Counted from the first letter of the stretch, positions 8,755-19,343 are shown. The stretch: 64,000 bases of DNA from Alphaproteobacteria bacterium (GCA_002401695.1 NVTV01000023.1:1-64000), one strand, 5' to 3'. Numbers and translations: made by a program. The notes: generated from the letters alone by a model not told the origin.

Positions 8755-10305
8755 ATGACTGAAGAATCTTACCTACTGGATAAAAAAGAAAAAAGTTGGT
8801 TGTCCCGATTATTGAAGGTGATCTTTGTTCTATGTGCTTTCATCCTGATTGGCATGACGGTTTTGTCGAATATGGGCGGGTCGAACGATGATTTGAAAAA
8901 TTCAGTCGAGCGATTTGTAGGTGATTTGTTCGGTGGTAAAAAGGTTGTTGTCGGAAACTTGGTTTACATGAGTTTTTTTCCGCGTCTTGGTTTTGATGCA
9001 GAGAGCGTTAACGTCCTATCTAGGCGGGAAGATGGTCATGTTATTGCACATATTGGTAAGGTACAAGCCTTTATGACCTTCTGGAATGTCGTGACACAGA
9101 TGCCTAAGATCACGAATTTTTATATAGAAGACCTCACCATTATTAAAGGGGTGATGGGCGCGAAAGAACTTTATATTGAAAAGATATTTATTGATCATGA
9201 TGTGGAAACGGAAACCGCAAAAATTAGGGGTAACGGGACAATTGGTGTGCATCCATGGTCGTTTGTTGCAGATATAGATATTTTTGGGAAAAAGGGTAGC
9301 TTTAACTATATGTTCCAGCGCTCGGTTCCTGTGGTTTTCGATATTGCAAATATTCACTTTGAAGGTGTGCTCCTCAAGCATGAGGATAATTATTATAAGT
9401 TGGAAAACTTTAAATTATCCTCTGGTGATAAAATGTTGCAGGGTAATATTATCCTATCTGCGCTGGGTAAGAAATTATTAAAGTTGAAGGGTAATATCGA
9501 AATCTCTGGTGGTCATAGTCGTATTTCACCTGATGTTATCTTTGATTACGCCCAATCTCCAGTTAAAATATCCGGTAAGATTTTGTCAGATAATTTTGTC
9601 TATAGCGATGTGGTGGGCACTGATGCGGGGCTTTCAATTCTTACCAGATTGCGTGATATTGTTGGCTATGGCGCAATGTTGGGAACAAAAGCGTCCTTTA
9701 TCGGGCAGTATAATCTGGATGTAAATTTTGATCTTAAGAATGTAAAAATCGCAGATACTTTGATTAATAATTTAAAGTTTCCTGTCATCCAAAACAATAT
9801 AGGCATTAAACTTGGCCCGATTAACAGTGATCTGGATGTCATGCCGTCTTTAATGTTTGTTGTGCAAAAAGATACAGGAAATATCCATGCTATTTTACAA
9901 GATGGCGCGTTGGATACTGTGTTTTTAAAGGAGTGGCTAAAGAATATTCCTGCGAAATTGGGTGATCGTGTAGAGACGGAATGTGGTTTTGCTACTTTCG
10001 TGCATGATGGCGGAGATTTAGCGATACAGGGTTTTGCTATCAATATGGCACAAGGCTCTATTCGGGTGCGTAATTCTAAACTTTCCAGTGATCAAAATAT
10101 TAATGATCTTGATTTTTATGTTGCTTCCAAAAAAGCTGAATTTGAAGTGATAGAGCTGGATAAAGACGCGTATGATTTTGTACAATCCAGCCTTCAAAGT
10201 GCGGCAAAGGCATCGCCTTGTTCATCTTATATCTCTCAAATTCCTGAAAAGGATGAGGTAAATGTAGAGGTAAATGTAGAGGTAAGTGGTGAGGCACAAG
10301 AGTAA
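8755..10305 (+). CDS. AsmA-like inner-membrane-anchored protein
   Basis: This 516-residue protein has one N-terminal membrane helix (residues about 20-40) followed by a long beta-rich periplasmic region. The layout resembles AsmA-like proteins, which help move lipids between the membranes, but similarity is general rather than motif-based. The C-terminus ends in a short acidic repeat (E-V-N-V) encoded by an exact 12-base direct repeat near 10256-10279. It lies between rluC and the ATP12 gene and overlaps the latter by one base (TAATG), so it is probably in that operon. Confidence 0.65.
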   Translation: MTEESYLLDKKEKSWLSRLLKVIFVLCAFILIGMTVLSNMGGSNDDLKNSVERFVGDLFGGKKVVVGNLVYMSFFPRLGFDAESVNVLSRREDGHVIAHIGKVQAFMTFWNVVTQMPKITNFYIEDLTIIKGVMGAKELYIEKIFIDHDVETETAKIRGNGTIGVHPWSFVADIDIFGKKGSFNYMFQRSVPVVFDIANIHFEGVLLKHEDNYYKLENFKLSSGDKMLQGNIILSALGKKLLKLKGNIEISGGHSRISPDVIFDYAQSPVKISGKILSDNFVYSDVVGTDAGLSILTRLRDIVGYGAMLGTKASFIGQYNLDVNFDLKNVKIADTLINNLKFPVIQNNIGIKLGPINSDLDVMPSLMFVVQKDTGNIHAILQDGALDTVFLKEWLKNIPAKLGDRVETECGFATFVHDGGDLAIQGFAINMAQGSIRVRNSKLSSDQNINDLDFYVASKKAEFEVIELDKDAYDFVQSSLQSAAKASPCSSYISQIPEKDEVNVEVNVEVSGEAQE

Positions 10306-11009
10306 TGAAGCGCTTTTATAAACTTGTCTCCACCGAAAAGGCTGAAGGTGGTTATCATATATTGCTGGATGGGCGTCCGGTAAAGACCAAAGCCAAGGCA
10401 TTTTTATGCGCGGGTAATAAAGGTATTGCGTCGCGCTTGGTGCAGGAATGGTCGGATCAAACGGATCATATTGTGCCCGATACCATGCCCTTTACCCAAA
10501 TTTTAAATACACAGATAGATCGCGTATCAGCAGAGCGCGATGTGATGAGCGCGGCTGTCTTGAAATATCTGGATACGGATTTACTGTGCTACCCCACTGA
10601 TACACCAGAGAATCTTGCAACGCTACAGCATAAAAGCTGGCAGCCATTTCTTGATAGATTTGAAAAAGATTTTGGATACGCCTTGCGCACAACAACAACG
10701 TTAGAAGCGGTAAGGCATCCTGTTGAGGCGCATGAGGCCGTGGCGCATTATGTGCACGGTCTGGATGATGCGCATTTTACTATTTTACAACTTGTCACAT
10801 CGGTCAGCGGTTCGCTTATCCTTGCTTTGGCGATGGTGCGGAGTGCTGCTTCGGCCTCCTCTGTTTTAGAGGCTTGCTTTATCGAAGAGAGCTTTAAGGA
10901 TGGTCTCTATGATGCTGAAAAATACGGCAGTGATCCTATGTTAGAAAAATCTAAGAAATCTGCGATGGTGGATTTCAGTGCGGCAGAAGGTTATTTGGGC
11001 TTCCTCTAA
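10305..11009 (+). CDS. ATP12 family F1-ATPase assembly chaperone
   Basis: The protein matches the ATP12 family, which in mitochondria and alphaproteobacteria holds the F1 alpha subunit during ATP synthase assembly. The 234 residues show the N-terminal LLDGRPVKTKAK segment, an EWSDQ motif near 48, the MPFTQILNTQIDRV stretch, and a C-terminal acidic-hydrophobic tail. It overlaps the preceding AsmA-like gene by one base. The family is essentially limited to alphaproteobacteria and mitochondria, so it is a useful taxonomic marker. Confidence 0.92.
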   Translation: MKRFYKLVSTEKAEGGYHILLDGRPVKTKAKAFLCAGNKGIASRLVQEWSDQTDHIVPDTMPFTQILNTQIDRVSAERDVMSAAVLKYLDTDLLCYPTDTPENLATLQHKSWQPFLDRFEKDFGYALRTTTTLEAVRHPVEAHEAVAHYVHGLDDAHFTILQLVTSVSGSLILALAMVRSAASASSVLEACFIEESFKDGLYDAEKYGSDPMLEKSKKSAMVDFSAAEGYLGFL

Positions 11010-11087
11010 TTATTTTATTATTTTGGCTCATTTGAATAAGGTCGAGATTGTCGGGGCTTTATCGGAACTAGCTTCTGGCTTCTTGGT

Positions 11088-11636
11088 TTATAATTTATTA
11101 GCTGGGACATGTTCATTATTCATAATTAACATTCCCCCTTTTATACAACGAAATAGCAGATAGAGTAAGGTAGGGAAGAAAGCAATAAAAGCTGCTATAA
11201 CAAGGTTATGTTGGTTTTTCTGGAAGAAGACATCACTACAGGGCTTCATAATTTTGAATACGATGTCGAATGTTCCGTTGCGGATGATATATGTTCCGTG
11301 ATCTGCAATATATGTGAGACATGGTTTTAGGGCTATGTAGTCTATGGCGATGGTGAGGTAAAGCAAACCGAACAGAGCGGCAATAAGCATATAAAGATTG
11401 GCACGCCAAAATGTTCTGATCAGGTATGTCATATGGTTTTCAGTTATACCATCTTCTTCGGCGGTGCTGCGCACTGAATAAATAGCGGATAGCGTACACA
11501 CGCAGATCATAACTGCGAAAAGAGAGGCCATATTGACGGGAATGAAAGATATAAATATTGATATAAAAAATACGATATAAAAAGCCAGTATTTTCTTTTG
11601 TTCCTTTTTTAGTTTCGTTGTTACATTCTCATTCAT
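11088..11636 (-). CDS. four-helix membrane protein of unknown function
   Basis: I do not recognise this 182-residue protein. It has a Lys-rich cytoplasmic N-terminus and hydrophobic segments at about 17-35, 37-54, 82-100 and 145-165. The ATG at 11636 is preferred to one eight codons upstream because an AAGGA sequence sits at the right distance before it. It sits just downstream of mutL in the same direction, with 29 bases between the mutL stop and this start. Confidence 0.65.
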   Translation of the reverse strand: MNENVTTKLKKEQKKILAFYIVFFISIFISFIPVNMASLFAVMICVCTLSAIYSVRSTAEEDGITENHMTYLIRTFWRANLYMLIAALFGLLYLTIAIDYIALKPCLTYIADHGTYIIRNGTFDIVFKIMKPCSDVFFQKNQHNLVIAAFIAFFPTLLYLLFRCIKGGMLIMNNEHVPANKL

Positions 11637-11665
11637 AATTATTCCTTGCTTCTGTAGCATAGAGC

Positions 11666-13480
11666 TTAACGCCGCCCGAAGAGCCGTTCAATATCTTTTA
11701 GTGATAATTCGACATAGGTTGGTCTGCCGTGATTGCATTGCCCTGATAGGGGTGTTTCTTCCATTTGGCGCAGTAGTGCATTCATTTCATCTATGTTTAG
11801 TCGTCGTCCGGAGCGTACAGAGCCGTGACACGCCATGGTAGACAATACTTCATTCAGGTTGCTTTCTAGAATATTGCACTGATCATCTTCGAGAAGCTCA
11901 TCCACCAGATTATAGATCAGACGTTTAATATCAACGTTTGCCCCAAGCAAGGCGGGTAGGCTCTGCACTGCAATCGCACCATTGCCAAAGGCTTCTATTT
12001 CCAGTCCCAGTTTTTCCAGATTTGGCGCGTGTTCCAAAAGTCGCTGCGCCTGCGTTTCTTCCAGTTCAATAATTTCAGGGGTGAGTAACCCTTGTTTGGT
12101 AATTCCCGTTTCTGCCATTTGTGCCTTGAAACGTTCATAGACCAAACGTTCATGGGCGGCATGTTGATCGACGATAACCAAGCCGTTTTCACTTTGTGCC
12201 ACGATATAGTTTTCGTGGATTTGCGCGCGCGCTGCACCTAAGGGGTAATGTGCGAGATCGGATTGTTCTTCGGGGAAAGGTGCCGCTTGTTCAAATTTAG
12301 CAGCAGGCGCCATGTCATGTGCCAGTGAGGTCTGCGGTGCATAAAGTTGATGTTGGACTTCTGCCAAATGTCCATAGGCATAGGATTTCGGTACGGCGGG
12401 CGATGCGCCCCGATGCATGGGCAGTGAAGGTGCATTATAGTTTTCTGCTCTGAATGCGCCAATTGTGCCGGCGGATATGGTGCTGGAGGTTTGAAAGCCG
12501 CCCTCATGGATAGCGTGTTTTAAGGCACTGATAATCATGCCGCGGATAAGCTGTGGATCGCGAAAGCGTACTTCTGTTTTGGCTGGATGCACGTTCACAT
12601 CAACATCAGTTGCGGGTAGATCAATGAATAAAGCAAGGACAGGGTGGCGATCACGGTGCAGCACATCTCTGTAGGCGGCGCGCACACAGCCGTGCAATAA
12701 TTTGTCTCGCACCGCACGGCCATTGACGAACAGATATTGATATTGCGCTGTTCCGCGATGATATGTCGGCAGGGCGGCGTAGCCGAAGAGCTTCACGCCG
12801 TCGCGCTCGGCTGTGATCTCCATCGAATTTTCACCGAATTCTCTGCCCAAAATAGCGGATAATCTGCTTTGGGCATCCAAAACTGCAATCAGGTTTAATT
12901 TTTGCGCGCCATCATGCGTTAATTTAAAGGTGACATGCGGGTAGGCCATAGCAAGGCGGGTTACAGTATCTTTAATCGCCATAAACTCGGCGCGTTCTGT
13001 TTTTTGGAATTTGAGGCGTGCGGGCGTTGAGTAAAATAAATCACGCACCTCGATTCGCGTTCCCTTAGGATGTGCGCAAGGGATGATTTTTAATTTTTTT
13101 CCGGCGGCGCAATTTATTTCCCAACTTTCACCTGTTTCCTTATCGTGCGTTTGGATTTTGACGCGCGATACGGCGGCGATTGAAGCTAGGGCTTCACCGC
13201 GAAACCCTAGATATGCGATATGAAGCAGGTCATCATCGGGCAGTTTCGATGTTGCATGCCTGTCCAGCGCGGCGGTCAGCTCTTCGGCGTTCATGCCAAA
13301 ACCATTATCGGAAATGACTATTTTACTTTTACCGCCTGCCTGAATATCTATATTGATTTCTGTTGCACCAGCATCAATTGCATTTTCGATAAGCTCTTTC
13401 ACCGCAGCGGCAGGACGCTCTACCACTTCGCCGGCAGCAATCTGATTTATCAAGTTCTCAGGTAAATATCGTATACGCAT
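11666..13480 (-). CDS. mutL: DNA mismatch repair protein MutL
   Basis: MutL is the ATPase that links MutS mismatch recognition to strand incision. The 604-residue protein has the GHKL ATPase motifs ENAIDAGA (about 32-39), DNGFGM (about 57-62) and GFRGEALASI (about 93-102), the transducer domain to about 330, a low-complexity linker, and a C-terminal dimerisation domain. The C-terminal region contains SSLNEVLSTMACHGSVR-type residues and a final GRPTYVEL motif. No mutS is in the window. Confidence 0.96.
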   Translation of the reverse strand: MRIRYLPENLINQIAAGEVVERPAAAVKELIENAIDAGATEINIDIQAGGKSKIVISDNGFGMNAEELTAALDRHATSKLPDDDLLHIAYLGFRGEALASIAAVSRVKIQTHDKETGESWEINCAAGKKLKIIPCAHPKGTRIEVRDLFYSTPARLKFQKTERAEFMAIKDTVTRLAMAYPHVTFKLTHDGAQKLNLIAVLDAQSRLSAILGREFGENSMEITAERDGVKLFGYAALPTYHRGTAQYQYLFVNGRAVRDKLLHGCVRAAYRDVLHRDRHPVLALFIDLPATDVDVNVHPAKTEVRFRDPQLIRGMIISALKHAIHEGGFQTSSTISAGTIGAFRAENYNAPSLPMHRGASPAVPKSYAYGHLAEVQHQLYAPQTSLAHDMAPAAKFEQAAPFPEEQSDLAHYPLGAARAQIHENYIVAQSENGLVIVDQHAAHERLVYERFKAQMAETGITKQGLLTPEIIELEETQAQRLLEHAPNLEKLGLEIEAFGNGAIAVQSLPALLGANVDIKRLIYNLVDELLEDDQCNILESNLNEVLSTMACHGSVRSGRRLNIDEMNALLRQMEETPLSGQCNHGRPTYVELSLKDIERLFGRR

Positions 13481-13557
13481 GGCAGAACTATATATCCATA
13501 TGTCAGGGGAGTCAGCAAAACTGTGTCGAAAATGTATGGAATAGGGTGGAGTAAATT

Positions 13558-14874
13558 TTAAACGTTACCTAAATCGATAATGGTGTCTTTTAGGTTCGCG
13601 CCATCCAGGCAGGTGTTTTTGAGGATGGCTCCTGTGAGGTCTGCGCGTCTAAGGTCTGCACCTGTTAGATCGGCATGGCTTAGGTCAACATCCATCAGGA
13701 TTGCGTCCCGTAAATCGATATCTTGCAAGTTGGAAAATCGTAGGTCTGATCCGCTAAGGTCTACACGGCGTAAACGCGCATTATTTTTTTCTCCATTACC
13801 AAAGTGCAGAGGGCTTAGACGTGCCCCGCGTAAAATGACACGTGTCATTTTGACCTTTTTTAAGCTGGAACCGCGTAAATCAACATTTTCCATGTAACAA
13901 TCGCGAAAGTCGGATCTGTCGAGCACCGTGCTTTGCATAGAGACGTGACATAAATCCATTCCTAAAAAGCATGCATCGGTGGCACGAATAGCTGTTAGAG
14001 GTAAGAGATTCAAATCGGTTGCGTTACGTAAGTCATAATTGCTTAGGTTCAGTTGTTGCCCCTCTTGTCCTGCTGTTTTTATCCATAGGCCATGTTTTTT
14101 GAGAAGTTCTTCCAGTGTTTCTTCGTGGTCTTCTATTCTTTCGCCCAGGGCTTTGTCTGTTATTGCATGAGTGTTCTTGAGGCTAGGGCGTTCTGTATCC
14201 GTCATGATCGTGCCAAGTAAAATGGCATTAGTCATAGTGGTTTTGGATAGGTCTGTTCCGGTGAAATCGGTGTTTGTAAGGTTTGCCCCTTGAAATATAG
14301 ATTGGCTAAAATGTGCATCACTGATATTGGCACCGGAGAGATTAGCATCTGTAAAGTCAGCAGAGTTTGCGCGCACATTTGATAAATTTGCATTCGTCAG
14401 GCGCGCGCCTGTAAGGATTGTTTTTGTACCTTCGCCACCAGTGCGAAGGCGATTAACCAAGCCGCCCTTCGTGTCTTTTTCCATGATTTTTCCTTCGCGC
14501 ATATCGGCGTCGGTCAAGTTGGTTCCGGACATATTTGCGCCTGCAAGGTAGGAGCCGCGCAGATCACTTCGTGAAAAATCTGAATGTGATAGGTCGGCAT
14601 TGGTCATGTCACAAGCAAAGAAGCATGCGCATTTATATATGCCAAGCGATAAATCAGCATGGGCAAGCATGGACCCTGTGAAATCGGCGTGTGATAAGTC
14701 ACGGTCATAAAAGTCCAAATGTGACAGATTTTTATATTGCAAAATGGCGCGTTGTCCACCTATTTGCCCGCGTAAAAACATAGTGTGATGATCCAACGCC
14801 TTATTAAGCTCTGCCTGTGTTACAACAGGCAGATTTTTGGGAGAAGGAAGATCTTTATTTATCGTGAGTAACAT
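13558..14874 (-). CDS. pentapeptide-repeat protein, 438 aa
   Basis: Most of the protein consists of A(D/N)LXX-type pentapeptide repeats that would fold into a right-handed quadrilateral beta-helix. There are two blocks, about residues 50-225 and 265-435, separated by a charged linker containing RIEDHEETLEELLKKHG. No signal peptide or membrane segment is present. Pentapeptide proteins have many roles, including protecting DNA gyrase, and nothing here picks one. It sits between mutL and pgi, all on the minus strand. Confidence 0.85.
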   Translation of the reverse strand: MLLTINKDLPSPKNLPVVTQAELNKALDHHTMFLRGQIGGQRAILQYKNLSHLDFYDRDLSHADFTGSMLAHADLSLGIYKCACFFACDMTNADLSHSDFSRSDLRGSYLAGANMSGTNLTDADMREGKIMEKDTKGGLVNRLRTGGEGTKTILTGARLTNANLSNVRANSADFTDANLSGANISDAHFSQSIFQGANLTNTDFTGTDLSKTTMTNAILLGTIMTDTERPSLKNTHAITDKALGERIEDHEETLEELLKKHGLWIKTAGQEGQQLNLSNYDLRNATDLNLLPLTAIRATDACFLGMDLCHVSMQSTVLDRSDFRDCYMENVDLRGSSLKKVKMTRVILRGARLSPLHFGNGEKNNARLRRVDLSGSDLRFSNLQDIDLRDAILMDVDLSHADLTGADLRRADLTGAILKNTCLDGANLKDTIIDLGNV

Positions 14875-14933
14875 CTTACACAGTGTACATTAAAATGGGG
14901 ATTTTTGCCTTATTTTTTAAAGCAGAGGACATA

Positions 14934-16514
14934 TTATAGAGATTTTATATGGCTTAAAATCCCGTGTGTAGATGAGTCTGTATGCGGGCAGGCATTGTCT
15001 TTATCGTAGCCATCAATAATTTGTTTGGCGAGCGTTTTGCCCAATTCAACGCCACATTGATCGAAGCTGTTAATATCCCAAATGATACCTTGAACGAAGA
15101 TTTTATGCTCATAAAGAGCCAGCAGCATACCCAGTGAATAGGGCGTTAATTCATCAAGAATAATTGTATTGCTTGGGCGGTTGCCTTCGAAATGTCTATG
15201 TGGATCATCTATGCTTTCCTGTCCCTCCATAAGGGCTTTGGATTGTGCAACAGCGTTGGATATCAACATTTTATGGTGCTGACCCATCGGGTTGTGGGTC
15301 TTGGCAACTAAAATGAAATCGGATGGCACGATTGTAGAGCCTTGATGTAAAATCTGAAAATAGGCATGTTGTGCATTTGTGCCGACATCACCAAGAATAA
15401 TTGGGCCGGTTTTATATGTAACAGGCCGATCCTTACGGCTTACGGCTTTGCCATTTGATTCCATATCCAGCTGTTGCATGTAAGAGACAAAACGCCAGAG
15501 ATACTGGTCATAAGGTGTAATGGAAAGCGCAGGAAGATCCATGAAATTTCTATGCCATATGCCAATCATGGCCATTAAAATAGGCATATTTTCTTCCATT
15601 GGTGCATTCAGAAAATGTTGATCCATGCTGTGCGCTCCATCAAGAAGAGCCTGAAAATTATCAAACCCGATAGCGATACAAAAAGATAATCCAATGGTTG
15701 ACCACAGGGAAAACCGTCCTCCGACCCAGTCCCAGATAGGAAAGACGTGATTCTCATCAATGCCAAATTCTTTGGTTGCTGCAATGTTGAGTGATGCAGC
15801 GATAAAATGATCCGAAACATCCTCGGTGCCAAGTTGTTCTCGCATCCATGTTCGTGCGCTATGCGCGTTGGTCATGGTTTCTTGTGTTGTGAATGTTTTC
15901 GATGTGACGATAAACAAGGTTTTTTCCGGATCAACCAGGCGCAAGGTCTCCGCCAAGTTGGTACCATCCATGTTGGATACAAAATGCACATGAATATCGC
16001 GATCGGAATAACACTTCAGGGCTTCATAAGCCATAGAAGGGGCAAGGTCAGAACCGCCAATACCGATATTCACGATATGGGTGAATTTTTTCTCTTTGCG
16101 CAGGGTGTCACAGAATTTTTTCATGCGCGCCAAAGATGTTCTAATCTGCGGGATGATATCCTCGCCCTCAACGATAACAGGGGTATCATCGGGGGTTCGT
16201 AATGCCGTATGCAAAACGGCACGGCCTTCTGATGTGTTTATAATTTTCCCGGTGAACATTTTCTCGCGCCAATTTTCAAGGTTACACGCCTTGGCAAGTG
16301 CCATAAGTTTTTCTATTGTCTCGGGTGTTATCGGCTGTTTGGAATAGTCCAGCATAATATTTTCATGACGCAGGCTATACTTGTCAAATCGTGCCTGATC
16401 TTCTTCAAATAAGGTTTTGATATGAAGATCACCAAGTTTTTTATGATGCGCGGATAAGGCCTTCCACTCCGGCATTTTTGACCTTGGTAGGCGGTTTGGT
16501 TTATAAAATTTCAT
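14934..16514 (-). CDS. pgi: glucose-6-phosphate isomerase
   Basis: Pgi interconverts glucose-6-phosphate and fructose-6-phosphate. The 526-residue protein contains the signature segments IGIGGSDLAPSMAYEAL (about 150-166), VTSKTFTTQETMTNA (about 209-223), VGGRFSLWSTIGL (about 270-282) and the C-terminal QCGVELGK motif. It follows the M16 peptidase gene by ten bases and is the last gene in that run in the same direction. Confidence 0.97.
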   Translation of the reverse strand: MKFYKPNRLPRSKMPEWKALSAHHKKLGDLHIKTLFEEDQARFDKYSLRHENIMLDYSKQPITPETIEKLMALAKACNLENWREKMFTGKIINTSEGRAVLHTALRTPDDTPVIVEGEDIIPQIRTSLARMKKFCDTLRKEKKFTHIVNIGIGGSDLAPSMAYEALKCYSDRDIHVHFVSNMDGTNLAETLRLVDPEKTLFIVTSKTFTTQETMTNAHSARTWMREQLGTEDVSDHFIAASLNIAATKEFGIDENHVFPIWDWVGGRFSLWSTIGLSFCIAIGFDNFQALLDGAHSMDQHFLNAPMEENMPILMAMIGIWHRNFMDLPALSITPYDQYLWRFVSYMQQLDMESNGKAVSRKDRPVTYKTGPIILGDVGTNAQHAYFQILHQGSTIVPSDFILVAKTHNPMGQHHKMLISNAVAQSKALMEGQESIDDPHRHFEGNRPSNTIILDELTPYSLGMLLALYEHKIFVQGIIWDINSFDQCGVELGKTLAKQIIDGYDKDNACPHTDSSTHGILSHIKSL

Positions 16515-16524
16515 GGGCTGCTCG

Positions 16525-17892
16525 TTATTCTACATTTGGTAATTGAGTGATGATTTCAGCCTTTTCAAACCCTTGTGGGTTACCGACTAAAATCGTGGTG
16601 AAATTGTCTTTATTCAATATGCGTTTTGCAACATTTTGGATGTCTTTTGCGGTGACTTTTCTTATTTCTGCATTTCGTTTATCCAGATAATCGATCGGCA
16701 GGTTATTGCGTTGCAGAGATAGCAGGATGCTCGCAATTGAGTCCGTTGATGTCAATGATAGCGGGAGGGAGCCAATCAGATAGGATTTTGCATCTTGCAG
16801 CTCTTTTTCGGAAACAGACTCGTTTTTCATTATATCCCATTGCGCGTAGATAAGTCCCATTACTTCTTGCACTTTTTCATTCACGGTGGATGTTGAAACA
16901 TGCATGACTTCCGTTTCTTTATATTCGCGAAAGTAAGAGTATATGCCGTATGTCAGACCGCGTTTCTCACGAATTTCTTCCATAAGACGAGAGCCGAAAC
17001 CTGATGATCCCAAAATGAAATTCATAACTTTTGCGGCATGATAATCGGCATCCTGACGTCTCACGCCTCTTTGTGATATAGCAATAATGGTTTGCGGAAT
17101 ATCTTGCTCATACATATATGTTTTACCTGCATTTTTGAGCGTAAATGCGTTTGGCGTTGATATTTCCGTATCGGGCATGCCGCCGAAAACATCGTCGAGC
17201 AGGATTTTCAGTTCTTGCGCCGTGATATCGCCGGCTACACCAATAATGAGTTTATTCTTACCTAGTGTTTTATGGAATTCACGTAAATCATCTGGCGTTA
17301 TTTTTGCAAGAGATGTCAGGGTTCCGCCGCTGTTCAGGGCATAAGGGTGGCCTTCAAAAATCCGGTCATTTTGAAGGCGCGCTGCCATCCATTTCGGATT
17401 GGATAAAGATGATTTGAGACGGCTTTGATTGGAGGCGCGCATACGATCTACGGGCTCTGCATCAAAACGTGGTTTGGTGAGCGCGAGTTTAAGAAGCTCA
17501 AAGGCTTTGTTTTTATTACGGGTGAGGGTTTTGATATGCCCACCGAAATGATCACGCGTCGCGTTGAAGCGCAACGTAATAGATTGATTGGTTAGAATTT
17601 TTTGAAATGCCTGACTTCTTATATCACCAGCGCCCTCATCCATAGTATTGGATGCAAGTTGTGCCAGTCCTTGTTGATCAGTGGAATTGGTTTTGGAGCC
17701 TGCATCGAGAAATGAAAACTGAAGGGTGATGACAGGTATTGTATGATCCTCGACCAGCCATGCTTTTATATGCCCCGCACTTTCAATGCTTTGAATGTCC
17801 AGATATTTACTATTACCTTCTTCGGCAAAAACGCCGGAAGGTAATAAAGCCCATCCGCAGATGAGAGCGAAAAATATGATGCGTATACTCAT
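16525..17892 (-). CDS. M16 family peptidase-like subunit without the zinc motif
   Basis: This 455-residue secreted protein has an N-terminal signal peptide (cleavage near residue 23) and two M16 domains. The zinc-binding HxxEH is absent; the equivalent position reads QLASNTMDE. It keeps the GFGSRLMEEIREKRGLTYG segment (about 290-308) with the Arg/Tyr substrate-binding residues of the second domain. This is the pattern of the inactive partner in heterodimeric M16B peptidases. Its start overlaps the stop of the catalytic subunit gene by four bases (ATGA). Confidence 0.9.
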   Translation of the reverse strand: MSIRIIFFALICGWALLPSGVFAEEGNSKYLDIQSIESAGHIKAWLVEDHTIPVITLQFSFLDAGSKTNSTDQQGLAQLASNTMDEGAGDIRSQAFQKILTNQSITLRFNATRDHFGGHIKTLTRNKNKAFELLKLALTKPRFDAEPVDRMRASNQSRLKSSLSNPKWMAARLQNDRIFEGHPYALNSGGTLTSLAKITPDDLREFHKTLGKNKLIIGVAGDITAQELKILLDDVFGGMPDTEISTPNAFTLKNAGKTYMYEQDIPQTIIAISQRGVRRQDADYHAAKVMNFILGSSGFGSRLMEEIREKRGLTYGIYSYFREYKETEVMHVSTSTVNEKVQEVMGLIYAQWDIMKNESVSEKELQDAKSYLIGSLPLSLTSTDSIASILLSLQRNNLPIDYLDKRNAEIRKVTAKDIQNVAKRILNKDNFTTILVGNPQGFEKAEIITQLPNVE

Positions 17893-19307
17893 TTCATGTT
17901 CCCTCTGCTATTTTTTGGTAATAAAAAACCGTTAACATATGGTGTTGTATAGGGTTGGTCAGGGTTAAGATATGTTTTGGCAATATCCTGAATGTGCTTG
18001 TTTGTGACTGTTTCAATTCTTTGTGGCCAATATTCAATATCATCCAGCGTCGCCCCTGTTATTAGATTATAGCCAATCACCATGGCTGGGCCGCTAAGGC
18101 TGTCGCGGGCGTAGATGGCTTCGCCTTGCATGCGTGAAATTGTATCGCTGAGTTCTTGATCTGTGACACCGTCCATGACGATCTTACGAAGTTCTCTGTC
18201 GATGGCATCTTGGAGCGCATCCATTTTATCGACTGAAACGGGGGTTGCCACAATGGATAGCGTTGCATCATTCCATGCCGAAGAATTATAGGAGAGAGAA
18301 ATATTGGTTGCCAGTTTTTGCTTAATAACCAAAGATTTATAAAAACGGGATGTAGAACTGCCGCCAATAATGCTTTCTAGAATTTCTAGTGTGAGTGAGG
18401 CTTGCGCATCTTGGCGATGGCTGGGCACGCGGTATGTTCTACGGAATTGCGGCTCTTTTATGCTTTCATGGGCTAAGGTAACAGAGGTTTGAGAAATGAA
18501 GGGTGGGGAGGTCGTGCGCTTTCTAGCCGGTGTTTTCGCCCGTTTTATAATACCGTATGTGCGCTTTGCGATTGCAAGAACCTCTTCGCCTTTAACATCG
18601 CCAGATACGATAAGGATCGCGTTATTAGGCGCATAATACTGGTCGTAGAATTTCTTTGCGTCCGCCCATTCTAGAGCTTGAATCTCATGCATCCACCCGA
18701 TAACAGGAATACCGTATGGGTGATTGGGGAAGAGGGCTTCTGTCATTTGTTCGGCCATTTGCGCGCGTGGGTCGTTATCTGTGCGTTGGCGGCGTTCCTC
18801 TTGGATTACTTTATTTTCTGATGCAAATTCTGACAAGGGAATGTCGATGCCGCGCATTCGTCCGGCTTCCATTCGCATCACTTTTTCAAGATGCTCGCTT
18901 GCAATTGATTGATAATAGGCGGTGTAATCCTGAGAGGTGAACGCGTTATCCTCTCCGCCTAAAGAACGTACGATTCTTGAAAACTCACCTGGTGAAAGAT
19001 CTCCAAGAACCTTGTGTTTTTGTCCTTTAAACAGAAGGTGCTCAAGAAAATGTGCAATGCCTGATTGCCCGCGGGGTTCATCCGCTGCACCAGCGCGATA
19101 CCATATCATGTGGGTAATGACGGGGGCGCGGTGGTTTTCTACAACAACAATTTGTAAACCATTATCCAGCATATAAGATTTTGCATCAAAAACTTTTTTG
19201 ATTGCGGCGTTTGTTTCTTTTGCCTGCACGGTGGATATCGTAGGTGTATAAGCGATTATGGCTGATATTGTGGCTGCAGATAACAGTGTGAGAATGAACT
19301 TCTGCAT
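17889..19307 (-). CDS. M16 family zinc metallopeptidase, catalytic subunit
   Basis: This 472-residue protein has a signal peptide (about residues 1-29) and the inverted zinc motif HFLEH near residue 85, with the downstream Glu in ENKVIQEERR near 165. It therefore carries the active site, while the neighbouring gene supplies the Arg/Tyr motif. The two are co-translated through an ATGA overlap and probably form a periplasmic heterodimer that degrades peptides. The run lspA, BamF-like, M16, M16 is a familiar alphaproteobacterial order. Confidence 0.92.
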   Translation of the reverse strand: MQKFILTLLSAATISAIIAYTPTISTVQAKETNAAIKKVFDAKSYMLDNGLQIVVVENHRAPVITHMIWYRAGAADEPRGQSGIAHFLEHLLFKGQKHKVLGDLSPGEFSRIVRSLGGEDNAFTSQDYTAYYQSIASEHLEKVMRMEAGRMRGIDIPLSEFASENKVIQEERRQRTDNDPRAQMAEQMTEALFPNHPYGIPVIGWMHEIQALEWADAKKFYDQYYAPNNAILIVSGDVKGEEVLAIAKRTYGIIKRAKTPARKRTTSPPFISQTSVTLAHESIKEPQFRRTYRVPSHRQDAQASLTLEILESIIGGSSTSRFYKSLVIKQKLATNISLSYNSSAWNDATLSIVATPVSVDKMDALQDAIDRELRKIVMDGVTDQELSDTISRMQGEAIYARDSLSGPAMVIGYNLITGATLDDIEYWPQRIETVTNKHIQDIAKTYLNPDQPYTTPYVNGFLLPKNSRGNMK

Positions 19308-19343
19308 GAGGAAATGCCTTATGTATGTTTAAATTTTTTGGTT